Assembly: GCA_009767595.1 (NCBI GenBank)
Contig: VSDK01028403.1
Coordinates: 1,093 to 65,092 of the forward strand
DNA: 64,000 nucleotides
Reading direction: 5' to 3'
Source of the DNA: Symbiodinium kawagutii
Taxonomy: Eukaryota > Sar > Dinophyceae > Suessiales > Symbiodiniaceae
The notes below the pieces were generated by a model, which saw only the letters and a program-made list of their open reading frames with translations, searched no databases and had not been told where the DNA came from. A program made the translations under genes and the position numbers. Of the stretch, positions 62,646 through 64,000 are shown in pieces. The number at the start of each line of letters is the position of its first letter. Positions within the stretch are counted from its first letter, which is position 1.

Positions 62646-64000
62646 ATGATTTCTCTATCTATCTCTCCATTGATAATTATGCCATTGACGGTTGTTCCAT
62701 TTTTTCCTCCGCGGCAGCCTCTATTCGCTTCCCTTTCGCTGATGCCGTGCCTGTCGATCACATGGCCGAATCCGGATGAGCAACGCAAGGAGGAGAAACT
62801 GCAAGCACTTCAGGACTTGGGCCATGAGCCAATTTCCGAGGTCGACTCGGAGATTGTCTTGGCATTCGAGCTGAAGGATGGCACAGATTTCGATGCATTG
62901 GTCGATGTCATGCAGGTTCTGGTTCTCACAGATCTGGAGCTCTGCTATTGGCCTCCCAGCGTTTTCTCATCCACGGAGGCGAACTGTGCGTTGCGCCAGC
63001 TGGCGCCCTGTGCTCGGCGACGTGGCATTTTGGCCGCGCAACGGCTGCTGAGGACCCCGGAGCTGGTCACGCAGTGCCCCTTGATCTGCCAACCAGAGCT
63101 GGTCAGCTGTAGGGTCGATATGTCCCATCTCTTGGGCAGCGCCGTTGCAAAACACCCTGCCCTACGTGCCTCGGAGGTGTCCGAAGGCAGGGGCCTGGGT
63201 CTGACTCTGGCTGAGGAAGTGGATGCGGGGGAGGAGTTGCTGATGGTCCCTGAGGATCTGCTTCTGAACGTTTACACTGCTTTGAAGTCCAAGCGCTTTG
63301 GGCACATTGCTCGGCAGCTCCTTCTGAACGGCCTACATGTGGAGACTGTGACCATGCTATTTGCTATCCTGGAGCACAGGAGCAAGGATCCGGACCCTCG
63401 GTGGAAGGCGTTGTTGGAAAGAGCACCCAGGCTGACCGAGGATTTGCTGCCCCTCTCATGGCCAATTGAGGCCTTGGAAGAGTTGGGGCCGCAGGTTGCA
63501 CAGTTGGTACAGGAGACCCTGAAGAGCCTGTGGCAGCTTTCGCAGGAGATTTTCGAGAGTCTCTCTCGCTTGCCGGAGGTGGATCAGCATGTCGTTGGGG
63601 TGGTGAATTTCGATGAGCTGCTTTGGGCCAGGTGTTTGTTTGATAGCCGAGCGGTGTCTGTGGAGATTGCCGTGGACATGGAAATGCCAGAGGTGTCCTT
63701 CCCGTCTCGCGTGGTTTGCTTAGCCCCGGAGGTGGACCTGCTGAATCACAGCCACGTGGGAACCTGTGCGCCCCCTTCCTTCGACTCTGAGCGAAGGATG
63801 TTGATCGTGAAGCTGGCGGCCAAAGCAGCTGCTGGTAGCGAGGTTTGCTTGTCCTACGGGCCGCTGCAAAATTGGGAGCTCTTGTTCTACTACGGTTTCT
63901 GCCCTGCGGTCAACCCCCATGATCGCTTCGTGATCAACGTGGATCTGCCTGAAGATGAGTCCACTGCTCAAAAGGAAGTGGTGCTACAGCTCCATGGAAT
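62646..64000 (+). CDS. SET-domain protein methyltransferase (SETD3 / Rubisco-LSMT type), 3' part cut by the window
   Basis: This family transfers methyl groups from S-adenosylmethionine to lysine or, in animal SETD3, actin histidine. The frame is open to the window end (about 451 codons) with high third-position GC. Counting from ATG 62646, a GRGLGL motif lies at residue 181 and opens the SET domain. A helical insert follows, then VDLLNHS at about 363-369 (the NHS cofactor-binding motif), then GSEVCLSYGPLQNWELLFYYGF at about 397-418, the conserved YG(P/x)xxNxxLLxxYGF block. A Rubisco-LSMT substrate-binding domain would come next, outside the window. An in-frame stop (62631-62633) precedes ATG 62646. 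The first 30 residues are hydrophobic (MISLSISPLIIMPLTVV) and end in PFFPPRQ, which could be a targeting peptide. Equally, CATTTTTTCCTCCGCGGCAG (62698-62717) is a fine acceptor, so coding may start in an earlier exon. Residues about 35-180 match nothing I know. Confidence 0.85.
   Translation, partial: MISLSISPLIIMPLTVVPFFPPRQPLFASLSLMPCLSITWPNPDEQRKEEKLQALQDLGHEPISEVDSEIVLAFELKDGTDFDALVDVMQVLVLTDLELCYWPPSVFSSTEANCALRQLAPCARRRGILAAQRLLRTPELVTQCPLICQPELVSCRVDMSHLLGSAVAKHPALRASEVSEGRGLGLTLAEEVDAGEELLMVPEDLLLNVYTALKSKRFGHIARQLLLNGLHVETVTMLFAILEHRSKDPDPRWKALLERAPRLTEDLLPLSWPIEALEELGPQVAQLVQETLKSLWQLSQEIFESLSRLPEVDQHVVGVVNFDELLWARCLFDSRAVSVEIAVDMEMPEVSFPSRVVCLAPEVDLLNHSHVGTCAPPSFDSERRMLIVKLAAKAAAGSEVCLSYGPLQNWELLFYYGFCPAVNPHDRFVINVDLPEDESTAQKEVVLQLHG

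Noticed and set aside
1-64000. Dinoflagellate spliced-leader RNA gene or 5S rRNA
   Set aside because: I looked for the CCGTAGCCATTTTGGCTCAAG word and found no match. No 5S-like sequence was recognised.

Overview
The window looks like nuclear DNA of a dinoflagellate, most likely a Symbiodiniaceae or Polarella relative. The reasons are very sparse coding sequence in long repeat-filled introns, GC-rich third codon positions in the few convincing exons, Ty1/copia and non-LTR retrotransposon remnants of the kind common in these genomes, many short terminal-inverted-repeat (TIR) elements with introner-like ends, and a TTTAGGG-type telomere-like tract. I recognised no bacterial operon, rRNA, complete tRNA, spliced-leader RNA or CRISPR array. 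The host assignment is an inference from features, not a database result.

Layout. 1-811 is the 3' end of a copia pol gene (RNase H) with a frameshift near base 90. 1145-1460 holds a minisatellite and a GAT microsatellite, followed by a dispersed repeat module. 1970-2350 is a 5'-truncated non-LTR retrotransposon tail. 2.4-6.1 kb is AT-rich repeat desert with TIR elements. 6325-7035 is an unassigned 236-codon open frame. 7.6-8.6 kb is microsatellites. 8.1-10.9 kb carries exon-like sequence, including three pieces of a bestrophin-like channel gene whose intron holds nested TIR elements. 11-24 kb is repeats, a 490-bp CTAT array and exon-like islands on both strands. 24469-24870 is a second decayed non-LTR retrotransposon tail. 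25-47 kb is mostly TIR elements with short GC-rich exon-like islands. 47.1-50.5 kb holds long simple repeats and an imperfect tandem duplication of about 1.5 kb that contains one good exon candidate. 51-62 kb is again TIR elements and exon-like islands. 62230-62546 is a TIR element carrying TTTAGGG repeats. From about 62646 to the window end runs a SET-domain (SETD3/Rubisco-LSMT-like) methyltransferase gene, cut by the window edge.

Functionally only two host genes can be named: the bestrophin-like gene (anion channel family) and the SET-domain lysine or histidine methyltransferase. They are more than 50 kb apart and nothing suggests they work together. The dominant biology is at least seven families of 80-140 bp inverted-repeat elements. 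Family labels A to H are mine. Several end in CTGGT...ACCAG or CAAGGT...TTGTAG, so inserting one supplies a potential 5' and 3' splice site, and some ends sit exactly at the edge of coding-like sequence. That introner-like behaviour is the most interesting hypothesis here. Exon boundaries, and in many islands even the strand, are not certain without transcripts.
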